Positions 38,030 to 49,471 of a stretch of 64,000 nt of DNA are shown here, one piece after another; the first letter of the stretch is position 1; every line of letters begins with the position of its first letter. The position numbers and the translations under genes are program-made. Source of the DNA: Plasmodium coatneyi (taxonomy: Eukaryota; Apicomplexa; Aconoidasida; Haemosporida; Plasmodiidae); the NCBI RefSeq assembly GCF_001680005.1, contig NC_033560.1, forward strand, positions 809,501 to 873,500. The letters are read 5' to 3'. The notes under the pieces were generated by a model that saw only the letters and a program-made list of their open reading frames with translations, had not been told where the DNA came from and ran no database searches.

Positions 38030-38114
38030 CATGTAGATACTTAGTGAAATACTATTTTCCATTTAGCAACTAACGATTCCATTCATCGAATAAATAGTGG
38101 TGGTGAGATAAAAA

Positions 38115-41100
38115 ATGGTAAAAATGGCTCCGCCGAAAGACGATGATAAAGTATTTGGCGAATTAAAGGAACAATGGTTGAAGGAAAAGTATAACGGGAA
38201 TAGGGGTGTAGGGGAGGTAATATAATACAATCTATGTGTAGCATATGAATGTGTTACTGCCTTGAATTATGTTATTTTATTTCAATAAAAAATGCATAAT
38301 GTATAGGGGAAACATATATGAATATATTATTCTAATTCTTAGACACAATTAATGAGTGAAATAACGAAGTGGACTACTGAAATGTTAAGGGATATGAATA
38401 ATGATGAGTACAAATATATTGCTGAAGGCGGATGTACAGTTATTACAATAGGAGAGAAACCGTTAACAAAGGACGAACAGGAAGTATGCACATTCATTGT
38501 GAAGAATCTGTTGAACATAAAGATGAGGAGTAAGGCTCAATGCGAAAAGAAGACTCCTCACGAGGTAATGAAGGAATATGTGCAATGTTCAGTAATGAAT
38601 GCGTGGTCTTATTTGTACCTAGAAGATCATTGTGATAGAAGAGATGTTGTATGGAATGCATTTGGTGCAATGAAGGAATTGAGCAAGGTATGGAACCCAT
38701 ATGGGAAATGTAAAGAGTGTGATTATGCAAATTTAGAGCGTATGATGATAAAAGGACAAGTAAGTATGTTAAGTTATATTCTTCAAGCTATAAAGAAAGA
38801 GAAAGGGGAAGTTATGGCATTAATGAATAAAAACACAAAACCAAAGACTGATTGTCCATCACAACAGAACAGTGCTGCATCAGAATTAGTAGCAACTCTT
38901 ATGAAAAATAGTGTTACAATGACAACAGGTCCATCAGCAACAACAACAGGGCATGAACAACAAACAAAACAAAGCAGTGCAGAACCTGCAACACATAGTG
39001 CAACTAGCACAAATTCTGGACGTGGTGGGGAGGGAGACCTTGTACTAACTATTGGACAACAACCCGGAATGAGCATATCATATGCTCCAAGTAAAGGGTA
39101 TGATTACAATTACGATTACCATTACTTATATATATATATAAGAGTACACACAAACAATGTATACATACTTTAAAAAGTAGTTGTACGAAAAAAATGGAAA
39201 AAAAAAAGTATTATCTCTCTTTTTCCATCGTCCTATAGACAAGGTACAGGTAGTGATCCTGCTTTAATTCTGCATTTCGGTACAGAGGGACAACAACCCC
39301 CTCCACAACCCCAATCACCACTACCTGGTACAGGTAGTGGTTGCAGCAAGGAATTGCAGGAACGCTTAAATACAGTCACAAATAATTGGCATAAAGATAG
39401 AAGACGCACAAAGTCGGATGCGGACTGGGTAAGGAACGATATTACCTACTGTAGCTGAGAACGGAACCATGGGTAGTGCACGTTGTGAGCACTGCTCGCA
39501 TCAGTAACACGTACAATTGTATGTTATGAATATAATTCAATTGCACATATATATGTTCCCCCTCTTTTCTTTTGTACGTAGAATGTATTTTGGGATACCG
39601 ACATCAAGAATCAAATGGTAAATCTTTCTGCAGGCATACTCCGGGAGAAAGATAAGGTTGACAGTGAATGTAATAACATTAAAGGGATGGATAATGCAAA
39701 TAAAGAGGCATGTAAGCTTATTACAGCAGGATTAAAACATATTTATAAAATTCCAAAGGGGAAAGACGGGACACAACAGAAGAAGGAGGACGACCAAATA
39801 TTCCATCGCACAATGTCTTGTGTCCTATTAAATGCATATACCGAAAAATTGAAAGAACACGCTGGACAAAAACAGAATTGTAATATAGATGTTGGCATAA
39901 ATCATGCTTTTAGTAAAAGTGGACAAATTAGAAGTAACACAGATGGATGCAAGGATGATAATAATTGTCACGTATGCCAGAAGGAGAGCTACGAACAGTG
40001 CGAAATAAACCATGAAAGGATAAAAGACAGGGTGAATAAATTGCTCAAGTGGAAGGAAAGCGAAATACAAAAAACACTAACTAGCATATGTCCAACACCT
40101 CCACCTGTTCCACCCGCCAATCCCAAATCCCAATTAACAAGTACGATTGATTGTAAGGATGAAACTGATTGCTTAAATAAAAAGGTCGAAAAAGTATTCC
40201 AAAAACGATGGGTAAGTAACAGTACTTCTTTATGCCCTTCTTCTTTATGTATTCATTCTTCCTCTTTTGGTTTTCTTATATAAAATATTTCATGGGAAAC
40301 GAAACATGCATTCCACTGCATGTAGAAAGTGGTGACTGTTAGGGGTGTTAGAAGGAAGGAGGATTCTTAGGGGTGGTAGAATGAACGTTGTTACCGGAGG
40401 AACGAACATTGTTAGGGGTGGTAGGTGGAAGGAAGGTTGTTAGGTGGGTTGTTAGGTGGGTTGTTAGGTGGTGGGTGCAAAGATGGTTGTTAGGGTCATG
40501 GAAGGAAGTGTTGTTAGGTGGGTTCTTAGAGGTGTTATAATGAAGGGTTAGGGGTGGAAGGAAGGTAAGTACCTCCTAAGGGAAGGAAGGTTGTGTTAGG
40601 GGTGGTGGTGAGACATATGTATATATATAAAAATGTTTATGTAAACATGTCCTTCCTTCTTATTTTTAGAATGCAAATAACGACCAAGTGTATGGCCTAT
40701 TTCAAGAATTCAACAGGGAACTAAATGACGACGATGAGAAGGATGGTTTAACATCCGTTTGCGACGAAGTCGTGGGAGATGAAAGCATGGTCAAACATAA
40801 ACTTCACAGGTGCTTCTGTAAAATTCTTATAAGGAATTTAGGTAAAGTAACAAATAACGACAGCACGTATAGGTACGACAACAGAACGTGGAAAATTCGC
40901 GACATGGAAGGGAATGTGCCATGTCATCTTTTAAACTTATGGTTATTATTATACGGAATAAAATATGGCATGCAAGAAAAGGATGTTTTGTATGCATTCA
41001 AAGCAATAACTAATTTGAAAGAACTATATGAGGAGCAATATGAGAATTGTGTATATACAGGGAATTTTGAAGTTAAGCAAGAGGACGGAGGTGCTGATTT

Positions 41101-44100
41101 TAGGGACATTTATAAATGGTTTATGAATCATGACATTATAAACAAAATGGGGGCAATAAGGTACGGGACTGCATGCGTAAGAAAAGATGGGCAGGGCAGT
41201 GGACACAGTAAAAGTGTAGGGAAGGATATAAAAGAAGTGAGTGACGACTTGAGAAACAAAGCAGAGACCGTTGCTAAAGAAATACAGAAAGGACTTCCCA
41301 TAGTTAAAGAAGTTGAAAAGGAAGAAAAACCTCCTAGTTCTGGTGGGAATCCAGGGAGACCCCCCATCCCCAAATCAGGTTGTTCTGTACACTTGGGGAA
41401 CAATGTCCTGGACGAAGAGGAAGGTATAGTGTTGCGCACTTTCCCATGCTGTATGCACAAATGGGAATATGCATGTTCAACAGAACATTCATTATAGACA
41501 GAGCACAGGAATTTAGACATATAGCATGAATATGTATGTGCACACATTTTTTTTTGTATTATATGATTAATTTGTAGAAAATTGGGGTGAAGTGTTTTCA
41601 AGTTTCTCCAATAACCCAACTAATAGTAATGAGGAAGGGTATAAGTATAATGAATATGCAGCCCTTTCCTCCTGGTGCGAAGATGTGGATGAAGATAGTA
41701 CGGTGGATCTGACGAAACATAAAGAGTTCTGCAAAGTGTTGTTGAAAAATTTATTAATAGTAAATAAGAATAAGTTCGCGTGTGAGGAAAAAATGGAAGA
41801 GAATAGAATAAAAGGGAAATGGTGCGTCAGCAAATGTGATTTATTAAATATATGGTTAATGTATATAAGTGATTATTGTGTACCCGAAGATATTATAAAA
41901 GAAGTATTCTCGAGAATGCATAGTATAAGTGGATACATGGATGGTACGGAGAACTATGCAGATTGTGTATACAAATCTTTCAGTAACCTAAGAAGGGGGG
42001 ATGAAGACATATTACATAATATTATGAAATGGATGCAATGTAAAGGCAAGAAAGGGGGAATGGCAGAAGTACACACAAAAAATTGGTGCAAGCATGATAA
42101 AAGCAAATGGACCAATGCACCACAATATTGGGGCAAGAAGGATGGACTAAGTGTAAAAGTATCTCAAGAATTAAACACATGGTTGGCAAAGGTGAATGAA
42201 GCTAAGAAAACGTACAGGACAGATTTGGATAAAATAAAGGACTTAGCAACTAAAGACAGTCCACCCCCATCACATCAACCAGATGGTGCAGGCAGTACTA
42301 GTAGTAAAAATTTATGCCAACGTCTAGAGGAAGCAGCAGAGACGTGGAAAACAATCGGAGGGCACAAAGACCTGGTAAGGAAAATCTTAATCTATCATAT
42401 TTCATAAAACTGTACGCTATGTAAACTTCCACTAACATTCTAAGGAGCAACGCATGAAGTGTATACACGGACGTCCAATGCTTATATATGTTTCCTCCCT
42501 TTTTTATTTGAGCAGAATAAAATTTGGGACGACATCAAGCCCAGAGTCACAGAACTTTCCAATGCAATATCAACACCGAACAAGGATGCGGACGATTTAT
42601 GCAGTAACATTCAAGGGACAAATGGTGCACCTACAGAAAAAGAGAAAGAAGCATGTCAATTCATTACCAGAGGATTAAAGCACTTATATGGCATTGAGAA
42701 AGAAGAAGAAAATAAGGACATGAACGCTCAGAAGAACTGGGAAATTAAGACTACTGTAACTTGCGCACTGTTGAATTTATATGCAAAAGAAATAAAAGGC
42801 AAATGCAATGTCACGGATAGTATTATAGAACAATCCTTCACTCTGGGTGAAAGTAACCTTAAAATTTGGTGTAAGGTTGGGGATGGTAATAGTTGTAAGG
42901 AATGCAAAAGAGATAACTGCACAAATTACAAAGTAAACGGAAAGGATCTATGGCAAGAAGTGAATAATAGGCTCCAGGAGAATAGTGACATAATGCAAGC
43001 TATAAGTACTATATGTACAGATAATAAAAAACCGGCTGGTACACGAAGGTCAGAAGATACCTCCGGTCCAGTGAAGCAGACGGAGAAGAAACCTAATCAG
43101 GAGAGTATAGGTAAAGATACAGCATCCTCCAAGGGCACTCCTGGAAGTAAGGACTGTAATTCTCTACAGGGAACTGAAGATGGAGCAGCTGCTCTTGAAT
43201 GCCTCGATGCTCAGGGAGAACAGGGAACTCATGTAGATAATGTGAGGAACGACGATACCCCTTCTCAAGGTATTTGGGTATCACCAGGTGGTAAAGCAGG
43301 TAAAGTTGATGTAGCGGAAGGTGTTTCACCTACCACTTTCACAATTCCTACAGATTCCGGTCCCATAGCTCAGGATAATTCACAGAAGCCTGGTTCTTCC
43401 GGTCCAGGATCGGCTTCTATAGGAAGCCAAGACACTGGTAGCCCTAGACCACCAGGTTCCAATGAGGTTAGTTCTGCTTCCAGTTCAGATAGTTCCTCTT
43501 CCAGCAGTAGTTCAAGTTCTTCAGGTTTAGGTGACCAAAGTGGAGGTGGTACGAGTGCAGGTAAAAATACAGGGACCAGAAGTGTCACCCAGCAGGATGA
43601 TGTTGACCAATCTAATGGAGGACTACAGCAGCCACAAGTCAGTGGTGGCACTCAGGGCCCCCAATCACCTCCTGTACAGGGAGGACAGAGTCCAGGACAG
43701 TCCGTTGTAACAACAGAATCAACAACATCAACTCAACTAACACCAACATCACCACCATCATTATCTGGAAGTTATACAACAAAAAGAAGTGGTAATCCAA
43801 GGGGGAGTGGCGGACTCCCCCCTCCTGCTCCAGTCCCACTTATTAACAGGATTGACCACCCCTTCCTTCCTTACCTTCCTACCATTCCTGTCCTAATAGG
43901 TACATCCGTCATAAGTTATCTCCTTTGGAAGGTAAGAAAAAGGAAAAAATTAATATTAAAAGAAATAAAAAAAAAAGAAAAAAAGAAAAAAAGAAATAAA
44001 AAAAAAAGAAAACAAAAAGTTTTAGGGTTCCGGGTTCCGCGTTCCGCGTTTTAAGGCGTAAGGAGAAGAAGTGTGACCTAGTGTTTAGCTGTTTTAGGGT

Positions 44101-44924
44101 GTAAGAACAACCAAGTAGCCTGTTGTTTATGTGTTTCAGGGTATAAGAACAACAATTTGGCATGGTACTTAGCTGTTTTGGGGTGTAAGAACAACAATGT
44201 GGCCTGGTGTTTTAGCTGTTTAGGAAGGGGTATACATCTTGAGATGTGCATACAGAGAAAAGGAGAAAAAAGGAAAAAAAAAAAAAAAAGAGGGAGGAAA
44301 ATGAACATACATTTTAGCCCCCATTTTTTCACCTTAAATGAACATTGCACTCTTCCTTTATACTGGTTGTTCTGGTCATAAGAACAACACTCACCGCTCT
44401 TAAAAATATAATTTCCCCCCCTTTTTTTTTTTATTTCTTTTTAGTACTTTTTCGTCGGTAAAAAAAGAAAACGTTATAGAAGGGCTCATCAAGTATCTGC
44501 TCTTCCCCCCTCAGAAGAACAACCCCTTGCTCATGTGGACGACGGTGGTCCACATGAATATATTTTAGTAAAGGAATGTAAGCAACCCACATCAGCACAA
44601 AAGAAAGGAAGGAAGAAGCGTGCTGGTCGTCGCCGTGTTGGTCGCCGCATGATTATTGATATTCATTTAGAAGTCTTAAACGAATGTCAAAAAGGGGACC
44701 TGCATTTGACAAAAGATGACTTTTTTGAAATTTTGGTTGAGCAATTTATGGGATCAAAATTTATGAAAGAGGAAGATGTTCCTAAGGAACAGGTTCCATG
44801 TTTAGATTCCGGGTTTAGGAAGGAAGATATTCCTAGAGGAGAAGTTCTTAAGGAAAATGTTCCTAAGGAAGATGTTCTATGTTTAGTTTCCGGGTTTAGG
44901 GAGGAAGATTTTGTTCCTAAGTAA
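38115..44924 (+). CDS. SICAvar: SICAvar variant antigen (SICAvar-2, 8 exons)
   Basis: SICAvar antigen, about 1707 aa. Exons: 38115-38216, 38343-39097, 39239-39428, 39582-40211, 40670-41423, 41578-42374, 42516-43931 and 44445-44924; exon-end phases 0,2,0,0,1,0,0. Exon 1 has the same length (102 bases) as in SICAvar-1. The 3' part of exon 2 (SELVATLMKNSVTMTTGPSA) and the start of exon 5 (NANNDQVYGLFQEFNREL) are almost identical to SICAvar-1. Exons 4-6 are cysteine-rich domains. Exon 7 is an extra domain (KIWDDIKPRVTELSNAI, CQFITRGLKHLYG), then a long Ser/Gly/Pro stalk with a Ser run and the membrane segment LPTIPVLIGTSVISYLLWK at GTAAGA. Exon 8 is the cytoplasmic domain (YFFVGKKRKRYRRAHQV, MIIDIHLEVLNECQKGD). 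A TAA at 44922 cuts the acidic tail repeats short compared with SICAvar-3. The gene shares its 3' flank with both other SICAvars. Confidence 0.94.
40335..40615 (+). repeat. GTTAGG-type minisatellite inside SICAvar-2 intron 4
   Basis: Intron 4 (40212-40669) is filled with GTTGTTAGG, GGTGGTAGG and GGAAGGAAGG words. SICAvar-1 intron 4 (14479-14725) carries only a short version at about 14595-14665, so the difference in intron length is due to this repeat. Confidence 0.85.
44030..44225 (+). repeat. Repeats with TTTTAGGGTGTAAGAAC unit in last intron of SICAvar-2
   Basis: Three to four imperfect units of about 55 bases (TTTAGCTGTTTTAGGGTGTAAGAACAACAA theme, word-matched in pieces) follow a GGGTTCCGGGTTCCGCG stretch. 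This corresponds to the second repeat type in SICAvar-1 intron 6. Confidence 0.75.
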
Positions 44925-45804
44925 AAGGTTTCTACTGAAGATGTTCTTGTGGAAAAGGTTTAAAGTTCAGATTCCGGGTTTAGGGTGTAGTAAATATTTT
45001 ATTTCTATATAAAACGATAGAACTTTATTTAGGTATGATTAATTTTTTCATCATGGAGCAGAACCCTGTGAGACATGCAAATATTAGGAAGTGATAATGT
45101 AGAAAATATTCATATAAAAAATACTTATGTAGTGCGTATAGACGCAGAACATATTAAGTTCATTTGTTCAATGAACACATATATCTCTCTGGAATTTTTT
45201 TTTCCATTAGGGTTGCTCTAACATATTGGGAATGGGACGAATTTAAGGAATAAAAGGAGTTCATTTTTTTTTTTTTGTTTCACCTTTTCACATGGTTCAT
45301 GCTTATGCGATTCTCCTCTGCATGTATATATGTAAGGAACCGTAAGAAAATTTTTTTTTTTTGCTATATGGGGGTGTTTCTTCCTTTTTTTTTTTTTCGT
45401 TTTGTACTGAAGGGTTCAAGTTAATGCTTAATAGATATAAGGCAAAAGAACTCGTTAATACATTCCTATTTGTTGGTAAAATTTCCTTTCTCTAGCAAGA
45501 TCCAAAATATGTTCATTAAATTTTTTTTTTGTTATAGTTTTTTAACCTTAATAATTTTTTTATCTTAATAATTTTTTTATCTTAATAATTTTTTTTTTCC
45601 CTAATTCCAATTATGGACATTACAAAAGGTGCTCCTCCGAGTTGCGAGAATTTGCGCGGGTTCGCGGAGGTTCGCCTGCCCCTTGCCTATTCTATGCCCT
45701 TTAATTTTACCTCTTTGGCTTTTATTATTCTTTCCCTTTTTTTTTTCCTTCTTTTTTTTACTTTCCTGTCGCTATACACCGCACGCTTCTTTAAAAAAAA
45801 AAAA

Positions 45805-46045
45805 ATGCGCTAATAATTTTGTCACAAAAAAAATTGTCAAAAAAAAAAAAGAAATTGTCCTAAAAGTTGTCAAAAAAAAATGCCCTAATATAAATTTGTT
45901 ACAGAAAATTGCGAAAGGACATTGTCAAATTGTCCTAATATAAATTTGTCACAGAAAAATTATCCAAAAAAAGAAAAAGAAAATTTCCTAATATAAATTT
46001 TGTCACACAGAAAAAACTGCCAAAAAAAAAAAAAAAAAATGGCCA
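45805..46045. repeat. A-rich array with CCTAATATAAATTTGTCACA unit (copy 2)
   Basis: About four degenerate units of the same element as at 18485-18885, more decayed and interrupted by long A runs. Confidence 0.7.
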
Positions 46046-46299
46046 GGAAAAAAATTAACAAATGTGCGTGCATAATCTTAAACTGAGAGAAAAAAAATAT
46101 ATTACACATGAACGTGCAAGAGCATGCATATATATATGCTAAATGTACATGCAAGCCGCGCTTGCATTCTTATATAACTGTATCATATAAAGTAGAACGG
46201 ATTTAAAGTATTGCACTGTGAGGAATCGCGTAAATTGTATGTGCCCTTATATTATGCTGCCCCCTTTGAATATTATTCGGACCCTGCAACTCCATTTTA

Positions 46300-46445
46300 A
46301 CTAAATTTGTGCGCAACTTCCCTTAATAATTTTATATTTGGACTTTTGCAACTATAGAATTTCATTATCCACTTTTTTGGTGCGCAACAAAGTGGACACT
46401 GAGCTTTCCTCAAAGGGGGGAGGTCACACTTTGGTTGATTAAGGC
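46300..46445. other. Conserved SICAvar 3' flank block (copy 2)
   Basis: Matches 19080-19285 in order of words (TTTTATATTTGGAC, ACTATAGAATTTC, CAACAAAGTGGACACTGAGC, CACACTTTGGT), about 1.4 kb after the SICAvar-2 stop. Confidence 0.6.
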
Positions 46446-46797
46446 AGGGAACGCTATTCATCGTGTGTGCCCCTCTTTGTTGAAGGGATACATTTTTCGT
46501 TTGTTCCCCCTCCGGAAAAAGAGGGGGGGTTGGCTTTGACACGGACCGGGTTTGTTTTGCGTGTCTGGTTTGAGGGGGCGCTTCCCCCCCCACAGAATAA
46601 CTAAGGAGGAAAGGAATGGTCTAAGGAAGCAAGGAAACGAGGGTCTAAGGAGGGAAAGAGTAGGAGGGTCTAAGGACGAAAGGAAAGGAACGGATCTATG
46701 GAGGAGGAAGGAAGGAAGGTTGTGTTTGGGGTGGTAGGTGGTTGGTGGTAGTTGGGTTGTTAGTTGGGTGGTAGGTGGAAGGAAGGTTGTTAAAGGG

Positions 46798-47196
46798 GTG
46801 GTAGGTGGGTTGTTAGGAGTGGTAGGTGGGTTGTTAGGAGTGGTAGGTGGGTTGTTAGGAGTGGTAGGTGGGTTGTTAGGAGTGGTAGGTGGGTTGTTAG
46901 GAGTGGTAGGTGGGTTGTTAGGAGTGGTAGGTGGGTTGTTAGGAGTGGTAGGTGGGTTGTTAGGAGTGGTAGGTGGGTTGTTAGGAGTGGTAGGTGGGTT
47001 GTTAGGAGTGGTAGGTGGGTTGTTAGGAGTGGTAGGTGGGTTGTTAGGAGTGGTAGGTGGGTTGTTAGGAGTGGTAGGTGGGTTGTTAGGAGTGGTAGGT
47101 GGGTTGTTAGGAGTGGTAGGTGGGTTGTTAGGAGTGGTAGGTGGGTTGTTAGGAGTGGTAGGTGGGTTGTTAGGAGTGGTAGGTGGGTTGTTAGGA
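46798..47196 (+). repeat. 21-bp minisatellite, 19 units
   Basis: Nineteen near-perfect copies of a 21-base unit (GTGGTAGGTGGGTTGTTAGGA in one register), flanked by degenerate units back to about 46690 and on to about 47345. Because 21 is a multiple of three, one frame stays open through the array and gives a VVGGLLG repeat; this is not evidence of a protein. Strong G bias on the plus strand with GGTGGG/GTTAGG words suggests G-quadruplex or R-loop potential (inference). Confidence 0.96.
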
Positions 47197-47543
47197 GTGA
47201 TAGGTGGAAGGAAGGTTGTGTTATGGGTGGTAGGTGGAAGGTTGTGTTATGAGTGGTAGATGGAAGGTTGTTAGTGTGGTGTTAGGTGGTGGTAGGGTGG
47301 AAGGAAGGTTGTTAGGTTGGTGGAAGGAAGGTGGTGTTAGGTGGAAGGAAAAGTAGAATTGGGGAAAGGGGAAGGGAAGGCTTGCCTTCCCCTTTCCCCT
47401 ACGCCTTCCTTATCCTATCAGGGAGCATATGGGAAATGAAAGCATATGTTCATATATATGTATATATACATATATATATGCACATTTACGTCCCACACAT
47501 AACCCCTTCCCAGACGTGCACACTAAAATAAATTACCGATAAG

Positions 47544-48335
47544 TTAACCTTACTTAACTCCTTCTATACGAATTTCGAGCAGTATACAGAGAGTCAGGGT
47601 GACAGGGGTACCGAAGGTGGGGATGGTGAAAAATTGAAGAATCAATTACAGACTGCCTGTTCGAACTGTACGAAAATTACTGGTGACGCTAAGGGAATCG
47701 CCAACTCCTACATATACGCATGTATGCAGAATGATCCGAATAACTACAAAAATAATGAACCCTGCCGCCGCTTTTACAACTGGTTCGGATATGCATACTG
47801 GTCTCACTTAAATGGTACAAAGTTGTCAGACCTTTTGGATAAAATTTACGACACGCTGGGAAGTTCTTTCGGTGGAAAGAAGTGTGATTTTAAATATGAA
47901 GATAACATTGACCAAACTATTTTTGATCATATAAAAATCATATTCGATTATTACTACGGTTATAAGGAATTACCGAGTTTACTAAGTACGAGTGGTATCA
48001 CCTGTCTGAAGGAATGGTCGGATTATTGGACAGCCCTTTCCAAAGCATGTGAGTCTATGGAGGAGAAATGCAAAAAGGGCGCGGCTGATCATGACCAACA
48101 ATATTGTAAAGACTATAGGGAAAAATATAAAATCCACTGTGATATGGCTGAGCTCCAGCAAAAGATGGATGTACTAATAACAAATATACAGCGCGAAGCG
48201 GAGGCAGCTCAAGCAGCAACTTTAGCAAAAGACGAAGCCGTAAGTCAAGCGGTCCATGCAGCTAAAACAACGTCCTCCATCTCTTCCATCCTTGATACCT
48301 TAGCAACCATTGGTACCCCTTTCTTATTATACAAA
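47544..48335 (+). pseudogene. Orphan KIR ectodomain exon (partial gene)
   Basis: A KIR exon 2 on the plus strand, opposite to all other KIRs here. The open frame runs from about 47544 (weak AG acceptor, LTLLNSFYTNFEQYTE) to 48335 (264 codons), with PCRRFYNWFGYAYWSHL and FDYYYGYKELPSLL, then an Ala-rich stretch and a membrane segment ending PFLLYK at a good GTAAGC donor. No first exon is visible upstream (an in-frame TAA lies just before the acceptor). No cytoplasmic-tail exon is visible before 48900; GTTAGG-type repeat on the opposite strand (CCTAACAACC words) follows instead. It is most likely a gene broken by rearrangement at the repeats. Alternatively a divergent tail exon lies unrecognised downstream. 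Confidence 0.72.
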
Positions 48336-48901
48336 GTAAGCATCCAAATTTTTCAAAATTTAAAAAATAAAAAAATTGAATCATTAAACAACCTTCCTTC
48401 CACCCGTAACAACCCACCTACCACCCTACCACCTAACAACCTTCCTAAATGGGATGGAAAGGAGATAACCTTCCTTAGTAGGAAGGGGTTGTAAGCGGGA
48501 GGAGGTTGGTTCCCTCCTTTCTTCCTTTCTATAATGCATTCTTCCTTTTAACAAGATCAATGAAACAAAATGTTTATTATATTATATATAATTGAAGAAT
48601 GAACAAAAATGTTAATTAATTATATAGGAAAACGGACAAATGTAGAATACAATTCATACAAACCTCTTATATATTAGAAATAAATAAATAGTACTTCCCC
48701 ATTATCTTTTTTAAAAAACAAAAGAAAGAGACAACTTCGCTATATAATACAAAACAACATAAAAGAGGGAGCAAGAACTGCCATATACATGCATCATATA
48801 TAGAAATATGTTCAACGTTCCTCATTTATGAATTATTGCTCTGAATTATAACATAAAAGCAGCAATGTTATACACACACACTAATATAAAGGTTCGTTAC
48901 G
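48336..48901. other. Short spacer between two broken genes
   Basis: Begins with a short inverted copy of the CCTTCC/CCTAACAACC minisatellite (about 48390-48450), then AT-rich sequence. No exon recognised. Confidence 0.6.
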
Positions 48902-49471
48902 TTACTCCTCTTTCTGTTTTGCTTTTTCTGTGCTGAGTGCCTGCGCTTCGGTAGCCTTACACCCTAATATTTTGTTAGCTAAATTCCTCCCTTCCTTCGA
49001 AAACCAAAATTTCAATAGTACCGAGAAGAGTATTATCCCGATGGTCATGTTAACGAGAACTTCGATTATATAAGTTGAGCCCACTGTGTCTATGGACGTA
49101 AACGTAGTAAGAACCTGAGCTATAGGACTTGGAATCCACATATAAAGAATAAGCGCAATCAGCAGGAGCGCCATCCACTCATGCGTCTTCATTTCACCAG
49201 AAAATAATCTACATATAAACCTATCGTACCAGTTTTTTTTATTTCCTTTTTTTGAACATGGTGCTTTATTTGGTGGTGTATTTGAATTTGGCTGTTTGTT
49301 GTTGTTCTTCTGACCACCACCTGAAGGTGATGGTGCAACTCCTTTATGCTGTCCTTTTGGATCAGGTTTCTCCTTTAATTGTGTTTTTACACCTCCACCA
49401 AAGGGATTATTTTTTTTCTCCTTTTCAGTTCCTATACTGGCACCATTTTTTGATGTGCCTAAAGCACAAAC
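48902..49471 (-). pseudogene. 5'-truncated two-membrane-span gene
   Basis: Open frame of 190 codons with stop, read from a TTTTTTTAG acceptor at 49473 to TAA at 48902. It starts VCALGTSKNGAS and contains FGGGVKTQLKEK, matching the second exon of the gene at 21497-22048 (SSKNGM, FGGGVRTPLTEK). It then has a Pro/Asn/Lys-rich linker, two membrane segments and a charged C-terminus. No signal-peptide exon is found upstream: within about 100 bases the sequence becomes module-3 KIR spacer (match to 6390 onward). So this looks like a second exon left behind by a recombination breakpoint near 49550. If an unseen first exon exists, it would be an intact gene. Confidence 0.7.

Larger units (their letters stand above)
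34117..38114. other. Divergent KIR/SICAvar spacer, module 2
   Basis: 4.0 kb between the KIR-3' and SICAvar-2 starts. 34140-35622 matches module 1. 35640-36830 is largely module-specific (poly-C, 16-bp repeat, GTTAGG-rich minisatellite). 36840-38114 again aligns with the SICAvar 5' flanks. No exon supported. Confidence 0.65.
44925..47543. other. Intergenic region after SICAvar-2
   Basis: 44925-44992 is leftover tail-repeat sequence ending in the family terminus GGGTTTAGGGTGTAG, with in-frame stops. It is followed by AT-rich sequence, the A-rich array at about 45805-46045, the conserved 3' block at 46300-46445, and the minisatellite region. No gene supported. Confidence 0.65.

Noticed and set aside
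46738..47259. 173-codon frame with VVGGLLG repeats
   Set aside because: It only reflects a 21-base minisatellite whose length is a multiple of three; no splice signals, no family, no conserved flanks.
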